Positions 1-6,979 of a DNA stretch of 19,738 nucleotides are shown one piece after another. The DNA is from Patescibacteria group bacterium (GTDB taxonomy: Bacteria; Patescibacteriota; Patescibacteriia; 2-12-FULL-60-25): the NCBI GenBank assembly GCA_018817245.1, contig JAHIUG010000038.1, positions 1 through 19,738 on the forward strand, in the 5' to 3' direction. Under the pieces are notes generated by a model. The model was given only the letters and a program-made list of their open reading frames with translations. It did no database searches and was not told the origin of the DNA. A program made the translations under genes and the position numbers. How positions within the stretch are numbered: position 1 is the first letter of the stretch; each line of letters begins with the position of its first letter.

Positions 1-9
1 GAAAGCACT

Positions 10-49
10 TGCTTTTGTGCTCTTGTGCTTTAATGCTCTTGTGATTTCT
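10..49. repeat. imperfect 8-nt tandem repeat
   Basis: Five consecutive octamers can be read: TGCTTTTG, TGCTCTTG, TGCTTTAA, TGCTCTTG and a decayed TGATTTCT. The array abuts the stop codon of the minus-strand membrane-protein gene that ends at 48. It resembles in style the heptamer arrays found at other gene ends in this window but has a different unit. The window edge may cut it. Confidence 0.5.
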
Positions 50-785
50 ATCTTGTATTTTGAAGCGCGCGATAAATTTTGATCTGAAGGCCTATAAGCA
101 GGGGAATGAACGCGGCTTGGACAGCATAGCCGATTAGCGAGATGCCACCTAATGCTGCGGGATCGCCGGCTTCAATAGTGGCCAGGCCAACGATTTGAAC
201 AAGAATCCACACCAGGGCTTGATTGATAAGCGCGACTAAAATTCCAAATACAATTCCTCCGGCGATTAATCTCCAAATAGTAGCCCACCAGCGTCCTTTG
301 ACTAAAGCGCGGGAAGCTCCGAGAGCTTGTGTTCCGCGAGTTCCTTTTTCAATAAGAATGAGCTGTGTGAAATACAGGGATACTGCCAAATAAATACCAG
401 GGATGATGAAAAGAATTGTTCCTCCCAAAATGGCCAGACCGGTAATAAACGATACCCAGAGCATTGGCCAAAATAGTGCCCATGCTTTTGCCGACTCTTT
501 ATCAACAGGCAATGGTTTTTTGCCGGCTTCCAAGTTGAACATGGTCAGAATTATTCTGACGCTTACCCAGACTGATAATATACCTACAGCGATTAACGCG
601 AGGAAGTGTACTATGGAAAATAATCCGTTAAATTTCGTTAAGACTGATGTGACAAAGGTGACTAATCCCAAATAGAAAAGTAGGATTGAGGTTTTGATAC
701 TTGTTTTCCAAGTAGAGATGAAGAGAGTCCAGGTGTCTTTGATAATATCCCAGGCACCGGGCATTTGTTTAAAAGGATTTGGCAT
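48..785 (-). CDS. multi-pass membrane protein of unknown function
   Basis: A 245-aa integral membrane protein. Hydrophobic segments lie at about residues 30-48, 55-80, 105-132, 165-192 and 212-238, with a conserved-looking central stretch (GGTILFIIPGIYLAV, then ALGASRALVKGRWW near 150-168). That Gly/Pro-rich hydrophobic block followed by a basic-aromatic motif recalls the poorly defined bacterial membrane proteins annotated as glycerophosphodiester-phosphodiesterase membrane-domain-like or DUF975-like; this is family recall, not a proven match. No catalytic residues are evident. It lies 20 bp downstream of tmk on the same strand, but an extended -10 box (TGATATAAT, 794-802) ends 8 nt before the ATG, so it probably has its own promoter and a nearly leaderless mRNA. 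There is no Shine-Dalgarno site. Confidence 0.8.
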   Translation of the reverse strand: MPNPFKQMPGAWDIIKDTWTLFISTWKTSIKTSILLFYLGLVTFVTSVLTKFNGLFSIVHFLALIAVGILSVWVSVRIILTMFNLEAGKKPLPVDKESAKAWALFWPMLWVSFITGLAILGGTILFIIPGIYLAVSLYFTQLILIEKGTRGTQALGASRALVKGRWWATIWRLIAGGIVFGILVALINQALVWILVQIVGLATIEAGDPAALGGISLIGYAVQAAFIPLLIGLQIKIYRALQNTR

Positions 786-793
786 AGGATTAG

Positions 794-802
794 ATTATAT
801 CA
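794..802 (-). promoter_or_regulatory. extended -10 promoter, near-leaderless
   Basis: On the minus strand TGATATAAT is a perfect extended -10 box. Only 8 nt separate it from the ATG at 785, so transcription would start about 1-2 nt before the start codon. No convincing -35 box is seen 16-18 nt upstream. It sits in the 20-bp gap after tmk. Confidence 0.5.
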
Positions 803-805
803 TGA

Positions 806-1483
806 TTATGTAATATACAGTTGCAAATCTTGCCAAAGTTTTTCATGCACCTCTTCAATGGACATCAATCTGTCGCCATCCATACAAGAAAGCAGTTGCC
901 AGTTCTCGGTTTTGTCTAAATCAATCAAAGACAGATAAGTGCGCTCAGCCTCACGAAGATATTCACGATCTTCTTCCAGAATGTCACGAACTTTGCCATT
1001 TAAATATGCGCGCTCATCCTTTTTCGCCACAAGCTCGAATCCAATGTCGGACGGAACATGCAAAAGAATAGTAACATCCGGTTTGGGAATTCCGAGCAAA
1101 TCGTATTCCAGATGATTAAGCCAACCCAAAAAGAGTCTGCGCTCTTCAGGATCTGCTATCTTAGCTGTTTGATGTCCTTTGTTCGCAGACACGTAACGAT
1201 TTGAAACCACAATATCTCCGCGTCCAAGCGCTTGCCTAATTTCAGGAGCCGCATCATATCTATCAAGCGCATAGAACATTGAGCCGCGAAACGGGCCAAC
1301 CTCGTCCGCGCTTCCGTATTCTCCACGCAAATATTTTTCAACAAAATATGCGGATGGTTTGCCATAGCGGGGAAAGTCCACCATGGTCACGCCGCGTCCC
1401 TCAGCTTTAAGACGCGCGACCAGTCGTTCAGTTTGGGTTCCTTTGCCAGAACCATCAGTACCATCGATTACAATAAATGACAT
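806..1483 (-). CDS. tmk: thymidylate (dTMP) kinase
   Basis: Phosphorylates dTMP to dTDP with ATP in the cytoplasm, the last dedicated step toward dTTP. The N-terminus carries the P-loop GTDGSGKGTQ (residues 8-17), followed by the DFPRYGKPSA segment, a DRY motif near residue 71 in the base-binding region, NRYVSANKGHQ around 90-100, and a charged LID-like region (KKDERAYLNGKVRD) near 150. The length of 225 aa is usual. A TTG seven codons upstream (1504) would add MSQNRTH, but the ATG at 1483 gives the canonical MSFIVIDGTDG beginning, so I prefer it; neither has a clear Shine-Dalgarno site. The gene serves the same pathway as dcd, dut, thyA and folA 7-11 kb away. The only neighbour close behind it on the same strand is the membrane-protein gene. 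Confidence 0.95.
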   Translation of the reverse strand: MSFIVIDGTDGSGKGTQTERLVARLKAEGRGVTMVDFPRYGKPSAYFVEKYLRGEYGSADEVGPFRGSMFYALDRYDAAPEIRQALGRGDIVVSNRYVSANKGHQTAKIADPEERRLFLGWLNHLEYDLLGIPKPDVTILLHVPSDIGFELVAKKDERAYLNGKVRDILEEDREYLREAERTYLSLIDLDKTENWQLLSCMDGDRLMSIEEVHEKLWQDLQLYIT

Positions 1484-1561
1484 ATGGGTTCTATTTTGCG
1501 ACAAGAGCGCATTTTGAGCAAATTTAATTTAAAATCAAAAACTCTTGCTCTTGATTAGATT

Positions 1562-1591
1562 TTTGTACAAATTCTGTATTGGGTATGTCAA
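1562..1591 (-). promoter_or_regulatory. possible tmk promoter
   Basis: On the minus strand a perfect -35 hexamer TTGACA (1586-1591) is followed after 18 nt by TACAAA (1562-1567), a 4/6 -10 match. It would leave a 5' leader of about 70 nt before the tmk ATG at 1483. The weak -10 keeps the confidence low. Confidence 0.35.
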
Positions 1592-1622
1592 ACTTGCGCC
1601 AACGAAAAAATAAACAATGTTT

Positions 1623-2498
1623 TTATCCGATGAGCATTGGGTTATCAAACCAGGCATCTGCCGATTGTTTAAACGTTTCTTCATCGAATTTTCCTTCTTG
1701 GTCGGTGTGCTGACCAGGATTCGGATGACGTGGCATATCGCGTCCTGGAGCGATCGTGAACATAGACAATTTCTCGTTTGAATCAGGACCCATCATCATA
1801 AAAAGTTTTGTAGTTGGAAGTTTTGGGCTATTTACTACTGGTACAACAACTGTGTCGCGTACAAATTGAAATTGGATCTTGTTTTCAGGATGAGCAGCTC
1901 GGTAAGATTCGATATATGCTTCCTTCTCATCCATTGAACCTGATTTATTTAGTTCAAAAACATGATCCTTCTCCATACGAGCCGATGCAATGTCTTGCGG
2001 CGTTAAGACGCCTGCCTCCATAAGCTCATCCATAGAGGCGATGCCTTCTAGGCCCATATGTTTCCCCATCTCCATGTCGAAAGTTGAAATTCCTTTTCTA
2101 TCCATTACATCTTCTGGAAGATGCTTGGAAATGTCTTGCATCAGCTCAGTCAAGGAAGCTTGTTCAAATTTGCTGCCAGGTTCTTTCGCATGAATATGAA
2201 GATCATCGATGTGACCAGCTGTAGCGATTGAAACGATAATGGATTGATCTTTTGAGTCTTTGAATGTGTAGACAGCACGATTTGCATCAACGCCCTCGAC
2301 TACTGTGCCGTCACCATTTGTGACCTTTACTTCCATGGCAGGTTTCCATGGTTTGGAATCATCAATTTTTGTTACTTCTACAGATTGGAAGCCTTCAAAA
2401 GTCGGATCAACATCCAAAGTAAAGTTTGGTCTCTCTGTTGATTCGATGTGAGTCTCTGGTATTGTGGGCGTCTCGGATACTGGATTTTCATTTGTCAT
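1623..2498 (-). CDS. hypothetical acidic soluble protein
   Basis: A 291-aa protein that I do not recognise. It has no signal peptide or membrane segment and is rich in Asp, Glu and Met. The first ~25 residues are Pro/Thr/Glu-rich and look disordered. The middle (about 45-125) has alternating beta-like stretches, and about 125-200 looks helical and charged. The last ~60 residues (LFMMMGPDSNEKLSMFTIAPGR, then HPNPGQ and SADAWFDNPMLIG) form the most motif-like part; a start like FTIxPGR with a terminal SADxWFDN recalls C-terminal domains of some polymorphic nuclease toxins, but this is only an impression. The gene is divergent from the CCA-adding enzyme. The ATG at 2498 lacks a Shine-Dalgarno site and follows an A/T-rich AATAAT box by 8 nt. 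Confidence 0.8.
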   Translation of the reverse strand: MTNENPVSETPTIPETHIESTERPNFTLDVDPTFEGFQSVEVTKIDDSKPWKPAMEVKVTNGDGTVVEGVDANRAVYTFKDSKDQSIIVSIATAGHIDDLHIHAKEPGSKFEQASLTELMQDISKHLPEDVMDRKGISTFDMEMGKHMGLEGIASMDELMEAGVLTPQDIASARMEKDHVFELNKSGSMDEKEAYIESYRAAHPENKIQFQFVRDTVVVPVVNSPKLPTTKLFMMMGPDSNEKLSMFTIAPGRDMPRHPNPGQHTDQEGKFDEETFKQSADAWFDNPMLIG

Positions 2499-2691
2499 AT
2501 TAAATGATTATTAATTGAATTATCTCTGAAGTTTAAATCAAAGATAATTTAAAAGCAATCAGATGTGTTAATGGCATTTTGACTGCCGTTATTTTATTTC
2601 TGCTTGGAAGGCAAGGCATGAACCGTTTAATCATTGAATACAAAACCCAAGCTAGTCAAAATTATGTTTATTTTATGTTTCCCCTTTCAGC

Positions 2692-2720
2692 TTTCCAAGA
2701 GTCGGACCACTTGTTATCAT
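2692..2720 (+). promoter_or_regulatory. promoter of the CCA-adding enzyme gene, near-leaderless
   Basis: TTTCCA (2692-2697, 4/6 of the -35 consensus), a 17-nt spacer and TATCAT (2715-2720), preceded by TGT to make an extended -10. Nine nt separate the -10 box from the ATG at 2730, so the predicted transcript would begin about 3 nt before the start codon. This supports the ATG at 2730 over the TTG at 2634. Confidence 0.45.
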
Positions 2721-2729
2721 AATATTTAT

Positions 2730-4433
2730 ATGTCTGAAGGAAAAAATTTGTATAGTGGCGATGTTCAAGATTTCTATGGAAAACGAAGATTCGACAGACC
2801 GCCTGCCAATCTTAAAAAAGTCCCAAATAAGAAAGAAACCCTGCCCGATTTGGAAGTGCACCAGGGTTATTCCAGAGAGGAGTTTGCGGTTAATGTAGAA
2901 GCCATTCATTCAGTTGAAGCGCGCGAGGCGTTTGAAAAGGTATGTCGCATTTGTGAAGCCATTAAAGAAGCCGGGGGCCGAGCGCTGCTGGTGGGAGGGG
3001 CAGTTCGCGATGAAGTGCTGGGGATTGCTTCAAAAGATTTTGATGTTGAAGTTTATGGGTTAGAGCCGGAAGAAGTTGAAAAAATTACGAAAAAGTTCGG
3101 AAAAATTAAGGATGTGGGTAAAGCTTTCGGCATATTGAAGCTTACCGACGAAAGTGGTTTTGAAATAGATATTTCGTTACCCAGGACAGATTCAAAAATC
3201 GGTAAAGGACATCGCGGATTTGAAGTAAAGGTAGATCCAAAAATGTCGATCGCAGAAGCGGCAAAGCGTCGTGATTTTACTTTTAATGCCCTATCCAAAG
3301 ATCCTTTAACTGGCGAAATTTTTGATCCTTTCAACGGTATTGAGGATTTAAGAACTCGTAAGCTTCGTGTCACAGATCCTGAGCTTTTTAAGGACGATCC
3401 ATTGCGTCTGCTCCGTGGAGCTCAATTTGTAGGTAGATTCGGTTTGTCCGCTGAACCGGACACCCTGAAGTTAATGCAAGCTATGGCACCGGAACTACAA
3501 GAGATTTCTCCTGATCGCATACGCGATGAATGGGAAAAACTACTACTTCGTTCGGTACGCCCGTCCATGGGCTTAACTTTATTGAATAATATTGGGGTTA
3601 TTGATGAACATTATCCGGAACTGGCTGCACTGCGCGGAAGCGAACAAGAAATTGAATGGCATCCGGAGGGAGATGTATGGATTCATACGCTTATGGTTGT
3701 GGACGCAGGCCGAGATATTATCACCAGAAAGGATTTAAGCGGTGATACTGCGCGGGTTTTGATGCTTGCTGCGCTTTGTCACGATTTAGGCAAACCGTAC
3801 ACAGCTGAAGTTAAGGAGGGTAGGATCAAATCTCACGGACATGATGTAAAAGGAGAGGCACCCACCCGGAGTTTTTTAAAGCGCATCGGCACGAGAATAA
3901 AAGATACTGATAAGGTTGCCGCGCTTGTGAGGGAGCATATTTGGCCTACCGCGATTTATCTAAATCAAAAACATGATCCGGGAAAAAGAAACAAGTTAAC
4001 AATTGGAGCGTTTCATCGTTTGGCAAAGCGTTTGGATCCGGCAACTCTAGAAGAGCTGACTTATTTGGCAGAAGCGGATTGTCTTGGTGTGGGACCATTT
4101 TTGGATCCTAACAACCCGGATCAGCTGCTCATGAAAACCGTTGATGCTTATGGATTGGAAGCTGGTAGATGGGTAAGAGAAATGGCCAGTAAGCTTGAGG
4201 TTTACCAAGAAAAACCCAAACGATACGTCAGTGGCCGAGAATTAATCTCATTGGGCTTTGTTCCAAGCAATAAGGAAGGAGAGAAGTTTGGCGCCATTAT
4301 CGATTTAGCAGATGATTGTCGTGACCTGGCGGGTATGGAAAAAGAAGAGTTGATTAGGCTTTTATTGGATAGCAAAGGCAGCGTGAAAGTTGCAGTTCAA
4401 AAGATGCAAGAAATTTTAATAAATGCAAAATAA
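2730..4433 (+). CDS. cca: CCA-adding tRNA nucleotidyltransferase with HD domain
   Basis: Adds or repairs the 3'-CCA end of tRNAs (class II nucleotidyltransferase / poly(A) polymerase family). From the ATG at 2730 it has 567 aa. The catalytic head shows LLVGGAVRDEVLG (87-99), the metal-binding pair D103/D105 in KDFDVEV, and the third carboxylate region FEID (144-147). RRDFTFNAL (180-188), FDPFNGIEDL (198-207) and DDPLRLLRGAQF (222-233) follow, then the neck motif ISPDRIRDEW. A C-terminal HD domain has H319, H351-D352 and HGHD (369-372), as in enzymes with added phosphatase/phosphodiesterase activity. The first ~60 residues are an unusual charged extension. The frame is open upstream to a TTG at 2634, but those 32 residues are Cys/Phe-rich and unlike the family, and the promoter would lie inside them. 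It probably shares a transcript with the 812-aa gene 17 bp downstream. Confidence 0.93.
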   Translation: MSEGKNLYSGDVQDFYGKRRFDRPPANLKKVPNKKETLPDLEVHQGYSREEFAVNVEAIHSVEAREAFEKVCRICEAIKEAGGRALLVGGAVRDEVLGIASKDFDVEVYGLEPEEVEKITKKFGKIKDVGKAFGILKLTDESGFEIDISLPRTDSKIGKGHRGFEVKVDPKMSIAEAAKRRDFTFNALSKDPLTGEIFDPFNGIEDLRTRKLRVTDPELFKDDPLRLLRGAQFVGRFGLSAEPDTLKLMQAMAPELQEISPDRIRDEWEKLLLRSVRPSMGLTLLNNIGVIDEHYPELAALRGSEQEIEWHPEGDVWIHTLMVVDAGRDIITRKDLSGDTARVLMLAALCHDLGKPYTAEVKEGRIKSHGHDVKGEAPTRSFLKRIGTRIKDTDKVAALVREHIWPTAIYLNQKHDPGKRNKLTIGAFHRLAKRLDPATLEELTYLAEADCLGVGPFLDPNNPDQLLMKTVDAYGLEAGRWVREMASKLEVYQEKPKRYVSGRELISLGFVPSNKEGEKFGAIIDLADDCRDLAGMEKEELIRLLLDSKGSVKVAVQKMQEILINAK

Positions 4434-4450
4434 TTCTTCATTAAATTTAT

Positions 4451-6889
4451 ATGGCAGAATTTAAACCTCATAATGATCGTGGCCTCGCGAAACAATGCGA
4501 GAAGTTAAGTAAGAAACAAGTCACCCAGCAGCTCGACGTTTTTGCAAAAGAGCATGGGATTAAGTCGCTCAGGGATCGTTTGCGAATTGGGCTGAATGAA
4601 GTCGGGGTTCTGGCGGTAGAGCAAACGAATTCTCAGGTTATTGAGCTCTGTAAAAAGTTGGCTAATAATAAAGAAGAGGCCGAGATGATTTATCAGAATC
4701 TTGTCGACATGTGTGTGGATATTCAGCAACATGGCCCATGGGAATATGCCACGGAATTCAAAACGGCCACGTCGCCTGAAATCAAAGCATGGTTTATGCT
4801 TCAGGCATCTGAATCCATGGGTTATGAAAAGGAGATGGATCTTACGGATCGCGAGTTTCTCGAGGATGTTGGTCGGATCACGTCGCATCTCACGAGGGCA
4901 AATAAACATCCAGAGTCGTTTTTTGAGGAAGCACTAGAACACGTGATCGGACAGGCGGAATCAAAGATACGATTTGATAAAAAAGATAAAGATGAACTGA
5001 TCCCAATTGGCGACGGGCTTGGGACGTTCCTACCCATGGCTATCAAGGGATATGAAGTAGGCGTATCGCAGGATGCAGAGGGCTGGGTATATGTGGGTGC
5101 GCGTGGACGTATCAGCGATGGACTGATTGAATCATGTGGTCTAACAAAAAAGGTGACAGAGGATCCGCGGGATCCTACAAGAAAAGTCACACTTTTTACC
5201 AATAAGATGGGCCAGGATGTAGTGAAAAAGGTACATCGAGGATTCTTGGTTATACTCTCAAAGAGTTTTGACCTCGCTGGGAAAATCGCACAGGCGGTAC
5301 GCGATGAGAATACTGCAGTCAATGTTACTGAGGAAGCTGTGACCCACACACGCGTGATTCAGACGAGTGAGGGAAATCGAGATGAGGTAGATCCGGAGGA
5401 AGAACGCAAACAATGGGAACGAAAGCAGTTTCTTCGTATACCGAATCATGTGTCGATCCATGAGGGAACACCTGGGACAAATGCCATGTCGCGACCGCGC
5501 GAGGAGTTTTATGAACGAATGTTGTATATCCGTGCGATGTACGTATATTTAGATTCCATTATTAAATTCAATAAAGAATTAAAAAAGTCTGGGGTGAAGC
5601 GTGATATAACCGAATACGAACGGCAGGTCGTTTCAGAGAGGACCTGGAATAAGATGGAACAAAAGGTTGATGAGCTGCGGTACGTGAATGAACTTATCGC
5701 AGAGCATCCGGATATGATGCCGACAAATGTTCGTTCAGTCGTGGATATGGCCGGCGGCGCAGGTGACCTGGGACTTGCTATAGGATCAGACCTCTTGGCT
5801 CAAGGTCGAGAAATAGAAAACATTGAGATTGTGGATCCGCAGCCAGGAGTTGCTGATTTCATGCACAACATTATCGACTACCTCCCATTCCGCGAGGATC
5901 TCGAGAAGGTAGCGCATCACAACGGCGGATATCTGCAGGACGCGCACATCCGGCCTGATGCGGCAGTAGTGGCCAAGCACGCCTGTGGAACCCTGACAGA
6001 CGATACAATAAAACTATGGTCAGAATCCGAAAGCCCAGTACTCATTGCTATGACCTGCTGCCAAGATAAAGCCAAAGATCATCCAGCACTGTACGGGTTC
6101 ACACAAAAACGTTGGCACAATCTTTGTGTGATGTCATCGTTGACGAATACCGAAATACCAGAAGACCCTGGTACCGCTCGGGATATTGCTATAAAAAAAC
6201 TCCAGATGGGAAAGGAGGCTATGTACGAGCTTGATATGGCGCGTGTGGAATACTTACGGCGGCACGGATTCAAGGCCGAGCTCTATACGACGGACAAATT
6301 CCCGAAGGGGGACGTGGTAATGGCGCGCCGTCTACCAAAAGGATTTATGGATAAGCTCGAGGAGTTTGAGATATTGGAGAAAGAGTCGCCAAAGGAATTT
6401 GACGCGAAGATAATGCGCTTGGATAGGCTGGCTCGTGGTAAGGGTAAAAAGGCGGAACGTTCAGTGTTCGGCGCAGAATGGGTGGACGATGATTTTGCTG
6501 AGCTCGTTCGTAGACTGAGTCCAGCGGAACAGGCTCATCAACAGGAAATGAAAGAACGCCAAGCACGTGCGATCGCGGATGAATACCGCGCGATAAAGGC
6601 TGAGGACCGCAAGAAGAAGATCGAAGCTGAGGAAAAGGCGCGAAAGAAAGAAATACGCGAGAAGAAGGAGATATTGATGAGCGAGGTGTTCCATGATGTC
6701 GGTGGTAAGCCAAACACATATCTTGATTACTGGAGCACACAGACGAAGAAAAAGATTCCAAAAAAAGATTATGGCAATATTATGCGCATGATCAACGAAG
6801 TTATTATGGAAGATTTTGATGCGGATCCGAAGGCTACGCGCGCTAAGATAGACAGGTTAATGGAAATAAATGGATATAAAAAAGACTAA
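4451..6889 (+). CDS. large protein with a Trm13/Methyltransf_32-like SAM methyltransferase domain
   Basis: An 812-aa cytoplasmic protein. Residues 430-630 resemble a Rossmann methyltransferase: motif I VVDMAGGAGDLGLAIG (430-445), an acidic residue at the end of strand 2 (EIVDP, 459-463), then KHACGTLTD (509-517) and a Cys pair (MTCC, 534-537) before a late Y/W segment. The order G-rich loop, KHxCG..TD, CC is the pattern I recall from Trm13-type tRNA ribose methylases and the Methyltransf_32 (PF13679) family; substrate and reaction are inferred. The first ~430 residues match nothing I recognise and are mostly helical, with a beta-like patch at 185-275. Residues 635-742 are highly charged and probably coiled coil (KAEDRKKKIEAEEKARKKE), followed by a 70-residue helical tail. 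It lies 17 bp behind cca, pointing to tRNA maturation. G+C looks higher than in its neighbours. Confidence 0.75.
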   Translation: MAEFKPHNDRGLAKQCEKLSKKQVTQQLDVFAKEHGIKSLRDRLRIGLNEVGVLAVEQTNSQVIELCKKLANNKEEAEMIYQNLVDMCVDIQQHGPWEYATEFKTATSPEIKAWFMLQASESMGYEKEMDLTDREFLEDVGRITSHLTRANKHPESFFEEALEHVIGQAESKIRFDKKDKDELIPIGDGLGTFLPMAIKGYEVGVSQDAEGWVYVGARGRISDGLIESCGLTKKVTEDPRDPTRKVTLFTNKMGQDVVKKVHRGFLVILSKSFDLAGKIAQAVRDENTAVNVTEEAVTHTRVIQTSEGNRDEVDPEEERKQWERKQFLRIPNHVSIHEGTPGTNAMSRPREEFYERMLYIRAMYVYLDSIIKFNKELKKSGVKRDITEYERQVVSERTWNKMEQKVDELRYVNELIAEHPDMMPTNVRSVVDMAGGAGDLGLAIGSDLLAQGREIENIEIVDPQPGVADFMHNIIDYLPFREDLEKVAHHNGGYLQDAHIRPDAAVVAKHACGTLTDDTIKLWSESESPVLIAMTCCQDKAKDHPALYGFTQKRWHNLCVMSSLTNTEIPEDPGTARDIAIKKLQMGKEAMYELDMARVEYLRRHGFKAELYTTDKFPKGDVVMARRLPKGFMDKLEEFEILEKESPKEFDAKIMRLDRLARGKGKKAERSVFGAEWVDDDFAELVRRLSPAEQAHQQEMKERQARAIADEYRAIKAEDRKKKIEAEEKARKKEIREKKEILMSEVFHDVGGKPNTYLDYWSTQTKKKIPKKDYGNIMRMINEVIMEDFDADPKATRAKIDRLMEINGYKKD

Positions 6890-6898
6890 ATTAGATTA

Positions 6899-6925
6899 TT
6901 TTCGTTCGTAAGTTACGAATGAAAA
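6899..6925 (-). other. palindromic segment that reads as a folA 3'-end remnant
   Basis: Two 13-nt arms (6899-6911 and 6913-6925) are complementary except for one G-T pair, giving an A/T-rich hairpin between convergent genes, with no clear U-tract after it on either strand. Read on the minus strand the same 27 bases encode FSFVTYERK followed by a TAA stop (6896-6898), the usual C-terminal motif of dihydrofolate reductase. Bases 6903-6925 match 8860-8882, inside the real folA, at 21 of 23 positions in the same orientation. It may be a leftover from a duplication or insertion event, or just another of the local TTCGTAA-type repeats. Confidence 0.4.
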
Positions 6926-6979
6926 TACGAGAAGATTTTAATCGATGGGTTGGTTTTAAAATTAGAAATCAGAGCTTTT

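Noticed and set aside
2634..2729. TTG start of the CCA-adding enzyme 32 codons upstream
   Set aside because: The added residues are hydrophobic and Cys-rich and unlike the family, and a promoter with an extended -10 lies inside them just before the ATG at 2730.
4822..5349. Long Ser-rich antisense frame inside the methyltransferase gene
   Set aside because: It is a shadow of the higher-G+C gene on the plus strand and its translation resembles no protein family.
6899..6925. Standard terminator for the 812-aa gene or the ABC gene
   Set aside because: The hairpin is A/T-rich, has almost no loop and no U-tract follows on either strand, so it is not called a terminator.
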